Assembly: GCF_006539865.1 (NCBI RefSeq)
Contig: NZ_BJNV01000023.1
Span: 1 to 58,772, forward strand
DNA length: 58,772 bases
From: Zoogloea ramigera
GTDB lineage: Bacteria > Pseudomonadota > Gammaproteobacteria > Burkholderiales > Rhodocyclaceae
Reading direction: 5' to 3'
Both the position numbers and the translations under genes were made by a program. Below are positions 9,083 through 18,021 of this stretch, piece by piece. The notes below the pieces were generated by a model. It saw only the letters and a list, made by a program, of their open reading frames with translations. It searched no databases and had not been told where the DNA came from. How positions within the stretch are numbered: position 1 is the stretch's first letter; each line of letters opens with the position of its first letter.

Positions 9083-10528
9083 ATGTCCTCTGCCCTTGTC
9101 TGGTTTCGTCGCGATCTGCGCGACTTCGACCATGCCGCGCTCTACCACGCGCTCAAAACCCACCGGCGCGTGTTCTGCGCCTTTGTCTTCGACTCCGAGA
9201 TCCTCGATGCCCTGCCCAGCCGCGCCGACCGCCGGGTGGAGTTCATCCACGCCAGCGTGGTCGAACTCGACGCTGCGCTGCGGGCCCGCGGTGGCGGCCT
9301 GATCGTGAGGCACGGCCCGGCGCGGGACGTGATCCCGGCCCTCGCGGCGGCGCTGCAGGTGAACGCCGTTTTCGCCAACCGTGACTACGAGCCCCAGGCC
9401 ATCGCCCGCGACGCCGACGTGGCCGAGCGCCTGCGGGTGCTGGGCATCGGTTTCAGCGACTTCAAGGATCAGGTTGTCTTCGAGAAGAGCGAGGTGCTCA
9501 CCAAGAGTTCAACGCCGTTCTCGGTGTTCACGCCCTACAAGCGGGCCTGGCTGGCGGCGCTGACGCCTTTTCACCTCAAGGCCTACCCGGTCGACAAGTA
9601 CGCCGCTGCCCTCGCCGCGCCGGCGCCGGACGAGCGGGTGCCCAGCCTGGCCGAGATCGGCTTTGAGCCGACCAACCTGGGCGAGCTGGGCATCGCCTGC
9701 GGCATGGCGGGCGGGCGGGTGCTGGTCGATGATTTCATGAAGCGCATCGACCGCTACAAGCGCGGGCGGGATTTTCCGGCCCGGAAGGGCGTGTCGTATC
9801 TGTCGGTGCATCTGCGCTTCGGCACCGTGTCGATCCGCGAACTGGCCGCAGCGGCCCACGCCCGGGGCGGCGAGGGCGCCGAGACCTGGCTGTCGGAGCT
9901 GATCTGGCGCGACTTTTACTTCCAGATCCTGTGGCATCACCCGCGGGTGGTGGGTGGCAGCTTCCGGCCCGAGTTCGACCGGGTGGCCTGGGACGCCGAG
10001 CCCGGGCTGTTTGCCGCCTGGTGCGAGGGGCGCACCGGCTACCCCATCGTCGATGCGGCGATGCGCCAGATCAACCATAGCGGCTACATGCACAACCGCC
10101 TGCGGATGATCGTGGCGTCCTTCCTGACCAAAGACCTCGGCATCGACTGGCGGGAGGGCGAAAAGTACTTTGCCGATCAGCTCAACGACTTCGACCTGGC
10201 GGCCAACAACGGCGGCTGGCAGTGGGCCGCGTCGACGGGCTGCGACGCCCAGCCGTGGTTCCGCATCTTTAATCCGGTGACTCAATCCGAGAAGTTCGAC
10301 CCGGAGGGCGCCTTCATCCGCCGCTATCTGCCCGAGCTGGCCAAGGTACCGGACAAGTACATCCACGCGCCGTGGACGCTGCCGCCCATCGACCAGAAGC
10401 TGGCCGGCTGCGTGATCGGGGTGGATTACCCGGCGCCGGTGGTGGACCACGCCCAGGCCCGCGAGCGCACGCTGGCGCGCTTCGGGGTGCTCAAGGGGGA
10501 GGCCGGGGGCGACGCCGCGGAGGAGTGA
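9083..10528 (+). CDS. phrB: Deoxyribodipyrimidine photo-lyase (class I CPD photolyase)
   Basis: A 481-aa flavoprotein that uses blue light to split cyclobutane pyrimidine dimers. The N-terminal antenna-chromophore (DNA_photolyase) domain starts with [16 protein letters not shown]. The FAD-binding domain shows [33 protein letters not shown] and [19 protein letters not shown], with the conserved Trp residues of the electron-transfer chain. Length and domain order are those of class I enzymes. It is followed immediately by a 21-bp repeat array, not by another gene on its strand. Confidence 0.95.
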   Translation: MSSALVWFRRDLRDFDHAALYHALKTHRRVFCAFVFDSEILDALPSRADRRVEFIHASVVELDAALRARGGGLIVRHGPARDVIPALAAALQVNAVFANRDYEPQAIARDADVAERLRVLGIGFSDFKDQVVFEKSEVLTKSSTPFSVFTPYKRAWLAALTPFHLKAYPVDKYAAALAAPAPDERVPSLAEIGFEPTNLGELGIACGMAGGRVLVDDFMKRIDRYKRGRDFPARKGVSYLSVHLRFGTVSIRELAAAAHARGGEGAETWLSELIWRDFYFQILWHHPRVVGGSFRPEFDRVAWDAEPGLFAAWCEGRTGYPIVDAAMRQINHSGYMHNRLRMIVASFLTKDLGIDWREGEKYFADQLNDFDLAANNGGWQWAASTGCDAQPWFRIFNPVTQSEKFDPEGAFIRRYLPELAKVPDKYIHAPWTLPPIDQKLAGCVIGVDYPAPVVDHAQARERTLARFGVLKGEAGGDAAEE

Positions 10529-10539
10529 GCGCTTGATGT

Positions 10540-10812
10540 CCGGAGGCTCGTGGTCGAGGCTCGGAAGGTCGAGCTTGACCCTCGGAGGCTCGACCTCGAC
10601 CTTCGGAAGGCCGAGAGCGATGTTCGGAGCCTCGAATTCGACGCTCGCAAGGTCGAACGCGATGCTCGCAAGGTCGAACTCTATGCTCGGAAGGTGGAGC
10701 TTGAGGCTCGGAGGCTCGACCTTGACCTTCGGAAGGTCGAAGGCGACGTTCGGAGCCTCGAACTCGACGCTCGGAAGGTCGAACTCGACCTTTGGCGTGT
10801 CGAGGCCCTCGC
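10540..10812. repeat. Intergenic 21-bp tandem repeat array (array 1)
   Basis: Thirteen contiguous 21-bp units lie between the photolyase stop and the methyltransferase stop. Exact or near copies of the core TCGGAAGG begin at 10561, 10603, 10687, 10729 and 10771. Variants (TCGCAAGG, TCGGAGGC, TCGGAGCC) fill the other 21-bp positions. The pattern repeats at a higher order of six units: block 10561-10686 is closely matched by 10687-10812. Because 21 is divisible by three, the array is open in several frames and translates as seven-residue repeats, but no gene structure supports expression. It shares its core and phase with the array at 58.1-58.5 kb. Confidence 0.9.
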
Positions 10813-10831
10813 GCCGCCTGCTGGGCCGGGC

Positions 10832-11683
10832 TCAGCGCTGCGCGCTGGCGATCAGCACGGTGCTCTCGAAGCAGAAGCCCTGGCCATCCCGGTGGGCTTC
10901 GATATCGTCGGCGACGGCGGCGCGGAGCGCTGCCTGGGTGGCTTCCGGGAGGCGCGACAGGGCCTCAGCCGCGCCGCCGGCGAGATCGAGAAAGGCCTGC
11001 CAGTAGGCGTCGGCGCCGTCGAAGCGGCAGCTGAACACATGGGGCGTGATCTCTACGTCGCCGAAGCCGGCTTCGGCCAGCAGCGCCGTCAGCACCTCGG
11101 GCTCGCCCAGCCGGAACACCGACGGGCGCGGCACCTTGGGCGCCGGCAGCAGCCGGGCGATGCAGTCCTGGGCGCGGGAGATCAGCGGCACCATCTCCCG
11201 CGCGCCCCACACCGACAGGGCGAGCCGCCCGCCGGGGCGCAGCACGCGCCGCACTTCGGCCAGCGCCTTGGACGGGTGGGGAAAGATGAACAGCCCGAGG
11301 CCGATCAGCGCGGCGTCGAAGCGGCCGTCGCCAAACGACAGGTGCTCGGCATCGCAGGCGGCGGCGAGGAGGTCGGGCAGGCCTTCGTCGGTCGCGCGGC
11401 GAAGGCCTTCGGCGAGCATGCCTTCGGCGATGTCGCTGGCCAGCACCCAGCCGCCGGGCAACACCTGGCGGGCGGCGTCACGGGCCAGCAGGCCGGGGCC
11501 GGCGGCCAGGTCGAGCACATGCTCGCCGGGGGCCAGCGCGGCGGCTTCGAGGAGTGCCGTCTGCAGGCTGGCGCGCAGCCAGGCGCCGTCGGCGTAGCGG
11601 GCGGCGATGCGGTTGAAGCCGCTGCGTTCGAGGGCCTTGAAGCGGCGCTCGTCAAAACCCGGCGGGGGCGTGTGGCGTGTCAT
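10832..11683 (-). CDS. Class I SAM-dependent methyltransferase
   Basis: A 283-aa Rossmann-fold methyltransferase of the UbiE/methyltransferase-11 type. Motif I is VLDLAAGPGLLARDAA (about residues 56-71), with the acidic ribose-binding residue in VLASDIAEGM. The post-motif region EVRRLRPGG-like (ALAEVRRVLRPGGRLALS) is typical of small-molecule methyltransferases, but the substrate cannot be deduced. The ATG overlaps the stop of yqiA (ATGA), so it is the last gene of the uppP-hydrolase-yqiA operon. Its 3' end abuts repeat array 1. Confidence 0.88.
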   Translation of the reverse strand: MTRHTPPPGFDERRFKALERSGFNRIAARYADGAWLRASLQTALLEAAALAPGEHVLDLAAGPGLLARDAARQVLPGGWVLASDIAEGMLAEGLRRATDEGLPDLLAAACDAEHLSFGDGRFDAALIGLGLFIFPHPSKALAEVRRVLRPGGRLALSVWGAREMVPLISRAQDCIARLLPAPKVPRPSVFRLGEPEVLTALLAEAGFGDVEITPHVFSCRFDGADAYWQAFLDLAGGAAEALSRLPEATQAALRAAVADDIEAHRDGQGFCFESTVLIASAQR

Positions 11684-12252
11684 TTGGGGAGCAGTCCGGC
11701 AAATTCGAGGACGGGGTCGAGGTAATCGCCCCAGCGCGTGAAGCTGTGGTCGCCGCCTTCGAGCACGGTCTGGCGGGCGCCGGGGTAGTGGGCGACGGCG
11801 GCGCGGTAGTCGAGCACCTCGTCGCCGGTCTCGACCATCAGCCAGTAGCGCTCGGGGCGGGTGATGGCCGGCACGTTGATGGCGCGCAGCGCGTCGATGT
11901 GGGCGGGGGTGAAGTCGAAGGGCTCGCCGGTGTACATGTGGGTCTGGGTGCCGAGGTAATCCGACAGTGTGAGGGGTGCCAGCACGCCGGGGTTCACCAG
12001 CACCGCCTGCAGCCCGTGGCGCTCGGCCAGCCAGGTGGCGTAGTAGCCGCCGAGGGAGCTGCCGACCAGCGTGGGCGGCGTGCTGCAGCGGGCGATCTGC
12101 GCCTCAGCCAGCGCGATGGCTTCGGGCGCGGCGACGGGCAGCTGCTCACACCAGAAGGCCTCGCCGATGCCGAGGGCGTCCATGCGCGCCTTGAGCGAGC
12201 GGGATTTCCAGGATTGGGGGCCGGAGCGGAAGCCGTGGAGGTAGATGATCAT
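11680..12252 (-). CDS. yqiA: YqiA/YcfP-family alpha/beta-fold esterase
   Basis: A 190-aa small alpha/beta hydrolase of the UPF0227/YqiA group, which acts on acyl-CoA or short esters in E. coli. [17 protein letters not shown] gives the oxyanion strand. The nucleophile is Ser66 in VGSSLGGYYA, with candidates Asp144 in ETGDEVLDY and His169 in EGGDHSFTRW for the rest of the triad. The sequence is full length for the family. It overlaps the genes on both sides by 4 bp (ATGA), so the three are translationally coupled. Confidence 0.9.
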   Translation of the reverse strand: MIIYLHGFRSGPQSWKSRSLKARMDALGIGEAFWCEQLPVAAPEAIALAEAQIARCSTPPTLVGSSLGGYYATWLAERHGLQAVLVNPGVLAPLTLSDYLGTQTHMYTGEPFDFTPAHIDALRAINVPAITRPERYWLMVETGDEVLDYRAAVAHYPGARQTVLEGGDHSFTRWGDYLDPVLEFAGLLPK

Positions 12253-13211
12253 TTGAACTCGAAGCGGTCGGTGGGCCGCAGGCGGCCGGGGAAGTCAGTG
12301 ATGAGCCAGCGGTGGGCCTCGGCGTCAAGGCCCAGGTGAGCCTGCCAGAAGGCGGTGCCGGCGGCGAGCAGGCTGGCGTGGAAGACTGCCGGCTCGCGGC
12401 GTACCGCAAACATGCCGGCTTCGGCCTGGCTGGCCTGGCCGGCGAAATCCAGGTGGTTGCCGCCGCCGAAGACGAGCAGATATTTGTCTGGCCCAGCCAG
12501 GCCGGCTGGTGCGTGGCGGTAGGGCAGCTCGCGGTTGGCGGCGCTGATGTCGGAGAGGCCCATGCCGTCGTCCCGGCTGCCGGTGATGCCCATGAAGGGC
12601 TGGCGCAGGTGGGCGAAGCGCTGGTTGAGGCCCGGCGGGGCGTCGGGCTGGCGGGCCGAGGGGCTGAGGGCCAGCACGGCGCGCAGGCGCGGGTCGGGGG
12701 GCGTTGGCGGGTGGCCGGCCCGGCGCTCGCCGGCGAGCAGCTGAACGGTGACGGCGCCGAAGGAGTGGCCGGCCAGGCCGAGCGGGATGTCGGCGTCCGG
12801 CAGGCGTGGGTCGTGGCCGAGGCGGCCGATGACGAAGCGGATGTCGTCGGCCCGGCGGGCCAGCTCGTCGGGGTTCATCGCCGCCTTGAGGGTGCGCCGC
12901 AGGCCGAGGGGCGAGCCCTTGCCGAGCACCCCGGCGTCGGAGCCCGGGTGCTGCACGGCCAGCCCCGCAAAGCCATGGCTGGCCCAGTGCGCGAGCCACC
13001 GGGCGCCGCCCTCGCGGGTGCCGCCGAGGCCGTGGGAGAAGACGATCAGGCCGCCCGGCCGCGGTGCGTCGGGCAGGTAGAGCTTGAAGGGCAGGGTGCG
13101 CGCACGGCGGGTGTCGTGAACATCGCCGAGGCGGGCGAGCACCCGCCAGGGGCCGGCGGCGCCCAGGTCGGGCAAGCCGCCGGTGGGCCCACAGCTCAGT
13201 GGGCCGTCCAT
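12249..13211 (-). CDS. Alpha/beta hydrolase (dienelactone hydrolase / PAF acetylhydrolase-like)
   Basis: A 320-aa hydrolase. [14 protein letters not shown] forms the oxyanion loop, [13 protein letters not shown] carries the nucleophile Ser (GHSFG), and [10 protein letters not shown] holds the probable catalytic His. Proteins like this are annotated as predicted dienelactone hydrolases or platelet-activating-factor acetylhydrolase-like. No signal peptide is evident with the ATG 13211 start, which overlaps uppP by 16 bp. Much longer upstream reading in this frame runs antisense-free through uppP in the wrong frame and was not used. The substrate is unknown; operon membership with uppP may be incidental. 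Confidence 0.82.
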   Translation of the reverse strand: MDGPLSCGPTGGLPDLGAAGPWRVLARLGDVHDTRRARTLPFKLYLPDAPRPGGLIVFSHGLGGTREGGARWLAHWASHGFAGLAVQHPGSDAGVLGKGSPLGLRRTLKAAMNPDELARRADDIRFVIGRLGHDPRLPDADIPLGLAGHSFGAVTVQLLAGERRAGHPPTPPDPRLRAVLALSPSARQPDAPPGLNQRFAHLRQPFMGITGSRDDGMGLSDISAANRELPYRHAPAGLAGPDKYLLVFGGGNHLDFAGQASQAEAGMFAVRREPAVFHASLLAAGTAFWQAHLGLDAEAHRWLITDFPGRLRPTDRFEFK

Positions 13212-14020
13212 TCGACGAGGCCGAAATGCCAGGTGACGAGCACGACGATGCCGAAGGCGATGCGGTACCAGGCGAAGGGCACGAAGTCGTGGCTGGAGAT
13301 GTAGCGCAGCAGCCAGCGCACGCACAGGAAGGCGGAGACGAAGGCCGAGATGAAGCCGACGATCCACATGCCGAGGTCGTCGGCGCTGAGCAGCGCGCGC
13401 TCCTTGTACACCTGATACACGGTGGCGACGCCGAGCGTGGGGATGGCCAGGAAGAACGAGAACTCGGTGGCCGCCTTGCGGGACAGGCCGAAGAGCATGC
13501 CGCCGATGATTGTCGAGCCCGATCGGGAGGTGCCGGGGATCAGCGCGAAGGCCTGGGCGATGCCCATTTTCACGGCGTCCATCGGGCGCATCTCGTCGAC
13601 GGTCTCGATGCGCACCGTGTGGTTCTTGCGCTCGGCCCACAGGATCACGAAGGCGCCCAGGATGAAGGCGGTGGCGACAGGGAGTGGCGCGAACAGGTGG
13701 GCCTTGATGGCCTTGCCGAAGGCGAGGCCGAGCACCGCCAGCGGCAGGAAGGCGATGAAGAGGTTGAGGACCAGGCGGTTGGCCTCCCGGTCGCGGCCGA
13801 GGCCGGCGAAGGTGCGGGCGAGGCGCTCGCGGTATTCCCACACCACGGCGAGGATGGCGCCGGACTGGATGACGATCTCGAACAGCTTGCCCCGGTCGTC
13901 GTTGAAGTTAAGCAGGTCGCCGGCGAGGATCAGGTGGCCGGTGCTGGAGATCGGCAGGAACTCGGTGAGGCCTTCGACCACGCCCAGGATCAGCGCCTTG
14001 AGGAGCAGGATGATGTCCAT
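13196..14020 (-). CDS. uppP: Undecaprenyl-diphosphatase
   Basis: A 274-aa polytopic membrane phosphatase (BacA/UppP) that recycles undecaprenyl pyrophosphate for peptidoglycan and other surface polymers. The catalytic motif [16 protein letters not shown] is at about residues 15-30, and [10 protein letters not shown] carries the second active-site region. Several transmembrane helices follow. The start MDIILLLKA at ATG 14020 matches the family; an upstream in-frame ATG at 14038 adds six residues. It is the first gene of the four-gene overlapping operon. Confidence 0.94.
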   Translation of the reverse strand: MDIILLLKALILGVVEGLTEFLPISSTGHLILAGDLLNFNDDRGKLFEIVIQSGAILAVVWEYRERLARTFAGLGRDREANRLVLNLFIAFLPLAVLGLAFGKAIKAHLFAPLPVATAFILGAFVILWAERKNHTVRIETVDEMRPMDAVKMGIAQAFALIPGTSRSGSTIIGGMLFGLSRKAATEFSFFLAIPTLGVATVYQVYKERALLSADDLGMWIVGFISAFVSAFLCVRWLLRYISSHDFVPFAWYRIAFGIVVLVTWHFGLVEWTAH

Positions 14021-14199
14021 GAATGATTGTTTATGCATTACAAAAGAAGCCCGCATTATAGCCCCCGTATATTTACAGACTCGTTCGGAAGGCGGGGGGC
14101 GGGGCGTGAATCCTTCACATTTCGGCAGTCAAGTCGGTTGGCGACATGCCGTTAAGGGCAAAGACAGATAAAAATGACGTTTCTTGCGACCCCCCCAAA

Positions 14200-15423
14200 A
14201 TGCTAAAGAAGATCCCCGTGTCCCGGCTGCGGCCGGGAATGTTCGTCCAGGAATTGTGTGGTGACTGGATGTCCCACCCGTTCTGGCGGGCCCAGTTCAA
14301 GCTGAGCAGTGACGCCGAGCTGCGGCGCATCGCCGACTCGGGCATCCAGCATGTTTACATCGACACCGACCGCGGGCTCGACGATGTCGAGGCGGTGGCG
14401 GCAGACGAGGTCAAGGCGAGTGTCGAGCGGGAGATCGTGGCCGCGCTGAGCGAGCCCGACGACAAGGTTCTGCGCGTCTCGGTGCGCGAGGAGATGTCCC
14501 GCGCCCGCAAGGTTCATGAGCAGGCGCACAAGGTGGTGCGTTCGATGATGGGCGACGTGCGCCTCGGCAAGGCGGTGTCCCTCGAGGACGCCGAGCCGGT
14601 GGTCGAGGCGATCACCGGCTCGGTGCTGCGCAACAGCGGCGCGCTGCTGGGGCTGATCGGCATCAAGAACAAGGACGACTACACCTTTCTGCACTCGGTG
14701 AGCGTGTGCACCCTGATGATCGCCTTCGGGCGCTCCCTGGGCCTCGCCGGCGAGGATCTTCGCCAGGGTGGCATCGGCGGACTGCTCCACGACCTTGGCA
14801 AGATGAAGGTGCCGGATGAGGTGCTCAACAAGCCGGGGCGCCTCACCGATGCGGAGTTCGAGCTCATCAAGCGCCACCCTGGCGACGGCCACGCGGTGTT
14901 GCTGGAGACGCCGGGCATTGAAGCGGTGCCCCTCGACATCACCCGCCATCACCATGAGCGCCTTGACGGCAGCGGCTACCCTGACCGCCTGGCCGGCGAT
15001 GCGATCTCGCCGATGGTCCGCATGGCGGCGATCGTCGACGTTTACGATGCGATCACCGCCGACCGTTGCTACCACAAGGGCATGCCGGCTGCCGAGGCGC
15101 TGCGCAAGATGTGGGAGTGGAGCAGCGCCCACTTCGACCAGAAGCTGCTGCAGGCCTTCATGCGCTGCGTCGGTATCTACCCTGTGGGCAGCCTGGTGCG
15201 GCTCGAGTCGGGGCGGCTCGGGGTGGTCACCGAGCAAAACGAGGGCAGCCTGCTCACGCCGCGGCTACGGGTTTTCTTCAGCACCAAATCGAACGGCTAC
15301 ATCAAGCCGGAGCTCCTCGACCTGGGCCGCAAGCTGGGCCACGGCGGCGGCGACCGCATCGTGTCGGCCGAGGTGCCCGAAAAATGGGGCGTCGACCCCC
15401 AGCGCTTCCTGCTGGCGGAATAG
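14200..15423 (+). CDS. HD-GYP domain c-di-GMP phosphodiesterase with DUF3391 N-terminus
   Basis: A 407-aa protein predicted to hydrolyse c-di-GMP. The N-terminal DUF3391 domain (KKIPVSRLRPGMFVQEL) covers roughly residues 1-130. The HD-GYP domain follows, with HDLGK (His197-Asp198), the RHHHERLDGSGYP stretch with GSGYP at 257-261, and AAIVDVYDAITADR. All metal ligands appear intact. ATG 14200 gives the usual family start; an earlier ATG at 14146 would add 18 unrelated residues, and neither has a clear Shine-Dalgarno. The 3' end faces a DUF2789 gene. Confidence 0.93.
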   Translation: MLKKIPVSRLRPGMFVQELCGDWMSHPFWRAQFKLSSDAELRRIADSGIQHVYIDTDRGLDDVEAVAADEVKASVEREIVAALSEPDDKVLRVSVREEMSRARKVHEQAHKVVRSMMGDVRLGKAVSLEDAEPVVEAITGSVLRNSGALLGLIGIKNKDDYTFLHSVSVCTLMIAFGRSLGLAGEDLRQGGIGGLLHDLGKMKVPDEVLNKPGRLTDAEFELIKRHPGDGHAVLLETPGIEAVPLDITRHHHERLDGSGYPDRLAGDAISPMVRMAAIVDVYDAITADRCYHKGMPAAEALRKMWEWSSAHFDQKLLQAFMRCVGIYPVGSLVRLESGRLGVVTEQNEGSLLTPRLRVFFSTKSNGYIKPELLDLGRKLGHGGGDRIVSAEVPEKWGVDPQRFLLAE

Positions 15424-15429
15424 GGCGCG

Positions 15430-15669
15430 TCAGCTTCGGCTGCGCAGCTGCAGGTTGAGGCTGTCCACCACCGCGCTCCAGTCGGCGTCCTCGGCAATCT
15501 CGGCCTTCAGGAAGGCGGCCTGGGACGGAGTCCAGAAGGCGGCCTCGGCCAGCGGGATGGCGTCGGGCAGGGGGGTGTGGGTGGCGATGAAGGCTTCCAT
15601 CGCCCTTGGCTCATTGGGCAGGCCAAGCTGGGCGAAGAGGTTGGCGAGGGTGTGGGTCTGCGATTCCAT
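15430..15669 (-). CDS. DUF2789 family small protein
   Basis: A 79-aa protein matching the DUF2789 family: HTLANLFAQLGLP near the start, the EAFIATHTPLPDAIPLAEA stretch, and WTPSQAAFLKAEIAEDADW. The family is widespread in Beta- and Gammaproteobacteria and has no known function. It is convergent with the HD-GYP gene with a 6-bp gap and is monocistronic. Confidence 0.88.
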   Translation of the reverse strand: MESQTHTLANLFAQLGLPNEPRAMEAFIATHTPLPDAIPLAEAAFWTPSQAAFLKAEIAEDADWSAVVDSLNLQLRSRS

Positions 15670-15798
15670 GGTGTGCTCCCGCTGACGTGTAACCCTGGTT
15701 TGGCTGACTTTGGGTGGAATAGGTTCCGCGGTGATGGGCCGGCGGGGTGATATCCTGTATATTAGAAACCTCTAATCAATACCGAAGAAAGGTCCGCC

Positions 15799-16365
15799 AT
15801 GTTCCGCATTGCCCTGATCGCCGCGGCGCTCGTCGCCGGCTCCGCCCATGCCCAGGATCTCGACGCCCTCAAGGTCGATACGCGCAAGAACGCCCTGCCG
15901 GTGCTGCCCAAGGTGGTCGGCATGATGCAGGAGACCGTCGCCGCCAAGGGGCCGGTCGAGGCGATCCCGGTGTGCAAGGAGAAAGCCCCCGAGCTGCTCA
16001 AGGAGCAGGCCGCCAAGACCGGCTGGCAGATGCGCCGGGTCAGCCTCAAGACCCGCAACCCCGAGCGCGGCACCCCCGATGTGTGGGAGGCCCGGCAGCT
16101 GGCCGATTTCAACATCCGCGCGGCCAACGGCGAGAAGATCGAGACGCTCGAGACCGGTGAAGTCGTCACCGAGAACGGCAAGCAGGTTTATCGCTACATC
16201 CGCGCGATTCCGGTGGGCGACGTGTGCCTGAAGTGCCACGGCCCGGTCGACAAGGTGGATGCGAGCCTCAAGAGCCAGCTCGCCAATAGCTATCCGCACG
16301 ATGCGGCATTTGGCTACGAAAAGGGGCAGATCCGCGGGGCGCTCACCGTCAAGCGCCCGCTCTGA
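15799..16365 (+). CDS. Periplasmic DUF3365 (Tll0287-like) haem protein
   Basis: A 188-aa exported protein. Residues 1-19 form a signal peptide ending ...SAHA before QDLD. The DUF3365/Tll0287-like domain includes the segment WQMRRVSLKTRNPERGTPD, and a single c-type haem motif CLKCH occurs near residue 141. Family members are monohaem periplasmic proteins or sensor domains with a PAS-like fold, proposed to act in redox or gas sensing. A Shine-Dalgarno (GAAAGG) lies 8 bases upstream. The gene stands alone and sits near other haem proteins (cytochrome c' at 17.5 kb, cytochrome b561 at 18.0 kb). Confidence 0.88.
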   Translation: MFRIALIAAALVAGSAHAQDLDALKVDTRKNALPVLPKVVGMMQETVAAKGPVEAIPVCKEKAPELLKEQAAKTGWQMRRVSLKTRNPERGTPDVWEARQLADFNIRAANGEKIETLETGEVVTENGKQVYRYIRAIPVGDVCLKCHGPVDKVDASLKSQLANSYPHDAAFGYEKGQIRGALTVKRPL

Positions 16366-16497
16366 GCATCCCGGGGCCGGGCTTCACCCAGCCCGCTCAC
16401 CGTTCGGAATCAGTAGTGCCTGGGGAGACCCTGCGGCTCCTTGAGAGCGCCCCCCGGGGTGATGCGTGCAGGGGCTCAGCTGGCCCCCACCCCGGCG

Positions 16498-17295
16498 TCA
16501 GAAGGTCCAGCCATAGCCCAGGTAGGCGAGGGGCTGGAGGCGCGTCTCGACGATGGGGCTCTCCGCCTGGGCGTTGCCGAGGCGGGTCGCCATCAGGCCG
16601 AACAGCACCGAGCCCCGCTGCCCGACGGGCCAGGCACCGTTCACCCCCGCTTGCCACTGGGTGCCCGCGCCGGCGCGATAGCTGGGGCGGCCGGGTGCGG
16701 CTTCGGCGGGCGTGACGCCAAAGTAATAGTTGTTCATCCGGCTGTCGTTCCAGGTGAGACCGACCAGCCCGTTGAGCCGCAAGGCCGGCCCGCGGATCAG
16801 CGCCCGCACGAACTGCAACTGCATGCTGTGCCCCTTCGATGCCGCGCCGGTGTCGAAGCCCCACTGGGCGTTGAGGGTGCCGTAGTCGGTCTGCCAGCGC
16901 AGGGCCGGGCCGATGTCCACCGAGAAGTCCCGGTCATGCATGCCCTTCGTGCGGGTGCTGTCGTCGGCGTCCCAGCCGAAGCGGGCGTCAGCGGCCAGGC
17001 CGATGCGCAGGCGCCGGTCGTCGGAGTCGACGAGCCAGACACCGGCCCGCAGGGCGTTGATGTAGAAGCGGTCGGCGAAGCTGGCCTGGATGACCGGCAG
17101 CACCATCGTGCGCAGCTCGTTCGAGCCGGACGTTGCCGGCAGCACCCCGATGCCCAGGCCGTAAAGGTTGCCGGTGCGGGGGATCGCGGTCTCGGTCTGC
17201 TTGTCGATCGCGGCGGCGCTGGCGGATGTGGCGCCCAGAAGCGACAACAGGCCAACGAGGGCGAGGGAGGTGGGGCGGGAGGTGGTCATGGTCAT
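16498..17295 (-). CDS. MipA/OmpV family outer-membrane protein
   Basis: A 265-aa exported beta-barrel. The start at ATG 17295 is preceded by AGGAC, and the signal peptide ends ...ATSASA before AAIDK. The family signature appears after the signal: GLGIGVLPATSGSNELRTM and a strand RFYINALRAGVWL. The protein ends in an aromatic residue after GYGWTF, typical for BamA-assembled barrels. MipA in E. coli scaffolds a murein transglycosylase complex; OmpV proteins are outer-membrane proteins of uncertain function. The gene is divergent from the cytochrome c' gene. The 132-bp gap to the DUF3365 gene shows nothing notable. Confidence 0.83.
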   Translation of the reverse strand: MTMTTSRPTSLALVGLLSLLGATSASAAAIDKQTETAIPRTGNLYGLGIGVLPATSGSNELRTMVLPVIQASFADRFYINALRAGVWLVDSDDRRLRIGLAADARFGWDADDSTRTKGMHDRDFSVDIGPALRWQTDYGTLNAQWGFDTGAASKGHSMQLQFVRALIRGPALRLNGLVGLTWNDSRMNNYYFGVTPAEAAPGRPSYRAGAGTQWQAGVNGAWPVGQRGSVLFGLMATRLGNAQAESPIVETRLQPLAYLGYGWTF

Positions 17296-17495
17296 CGAAT
17301 GTCCTGTTTCTTTGTGAGGCATTGAGAGCCGCCTGCGGGGCGACTTGTTCCCCGAACATGCAAACGCGTCATCAGCCATTCGCCTGTCAGGGTTTCTCGT
17401 GCTTGTGGAATAATCCATCAGGTCGTTTTTTCCGCGGCCGGATCCGACCATCGGAGTCCGGTTGTTTCGTGTCACCCCAGGAAGGGAGTCGTTCC

Positions 17496-17963
17496 ATGCA
17501 GATCAAGAAACTCGTGTTTGCCGCAGTCGCGCTGAGCGTCGCCGCCGGTGCCAGCGCCCAGATGAAGCCGGAAGACCAGATCAAGGCCCGTAAGGCCGGC
17601 TATGCCTTCATGTCCTGGAACATGGGCAAGATCAAGGCCCAGGTCGTCGATAACCCGGCCAGCTTCAACAAGGACCAGGTCGCGGCCGCTGCCAACGTGA
17701 TCGCCGCGACGGCCAACTCGGGCATGGGCGCCCTCTACGGCCCCGGCACCGACAAGGATGCGGGCAATCAAAAAACCCGCGTCAAGCCCGAGTTTTTCAA
17801 GGAGCCGGACGAGGTGCGCAAGCTCGCGATGGCTTTCGTGAAGGAGGCCAACGAGCTGCAGAAGGTGGCCGCCACCGGCGACGCTGCTGCGATCAAGGCC
17901 CAGTTTGGCAAGACCGGCGAGAGCTGCAAGGCCTGCCACGACAAGTTCCGCAAGGACGAGTGA
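17496..17963 (+). CDS. Cytochrome c' / c556-type
   Basis: A 155-aa periplasmic four-helix-bundle cytochrome. The signal peptide (residues 1-21) ends in ...GASA before QMKPEDQ. The haem motif CKACH sits near the C-terminus within ESCKACHDKFRKDE, as expected for class II cytochromes c. Such proteins bind NO and contribute to nitrosative-stress tolerance or electron transfer. GAAGGGA 5' of the ATG is a good ribosome-binding site. The gene converges on a cytochrome b561 gene, with a shared terminator between. Confidence 0.93.
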   Translation: MQIKKLVFAAVALSVAAGASAQMKPEDQIKARKAGYAFMSWNMGKIKAQVVDNPASFNKDQVAAAANVIAATANSGMGALYGPGTDKDAGNQKTRVKPEFFKEPDEVRKLAMAFVKEANELQKVAATGDAAAIKAQFGKTGESCKACHDKFRKDE

Positions 17964-17993
17964 GCGCCTGACACTCTGCGATACTGAGACAAG

Positions 17994-18019
17994 AAGGCTG
18001 CCCGCGGGCGGCCTTTTTT
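17994..18019 (+). terminator. Intrinsic terminator of the cytochrome c' gene
   Basis: A GC-rich stem (AAGGCTGCCC / GGGCGGCCTT, one mismatch) is followed by a T-run that ends 3 bp before the convergent cytochrome b561 stop. Confidence 0.85.
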
Positions 18020-18021
18020 GC

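Noticed and set aside
10540-10812. CRISPR array
   Set aside because: Units are contiguous 21-bp repeats without unique spacers, and no cas genes are present.
10550-11725. Long plus-strand frame that begins in array 1 and reads as heptad-like charged repeats
   Set aside because: The open frame follows from the 21-bp period. Beyond the array it is antisense to a clear methyltransferase gene and has no ribosome-binding site.
12249-13841. 530-codon minus-strand frame extending the alpha/beta hydrolase upstream
   Set aside because: The upstream half lies out of frame inside uppP, which has unmistakable family motifs. The hydrolase starts at 13211.
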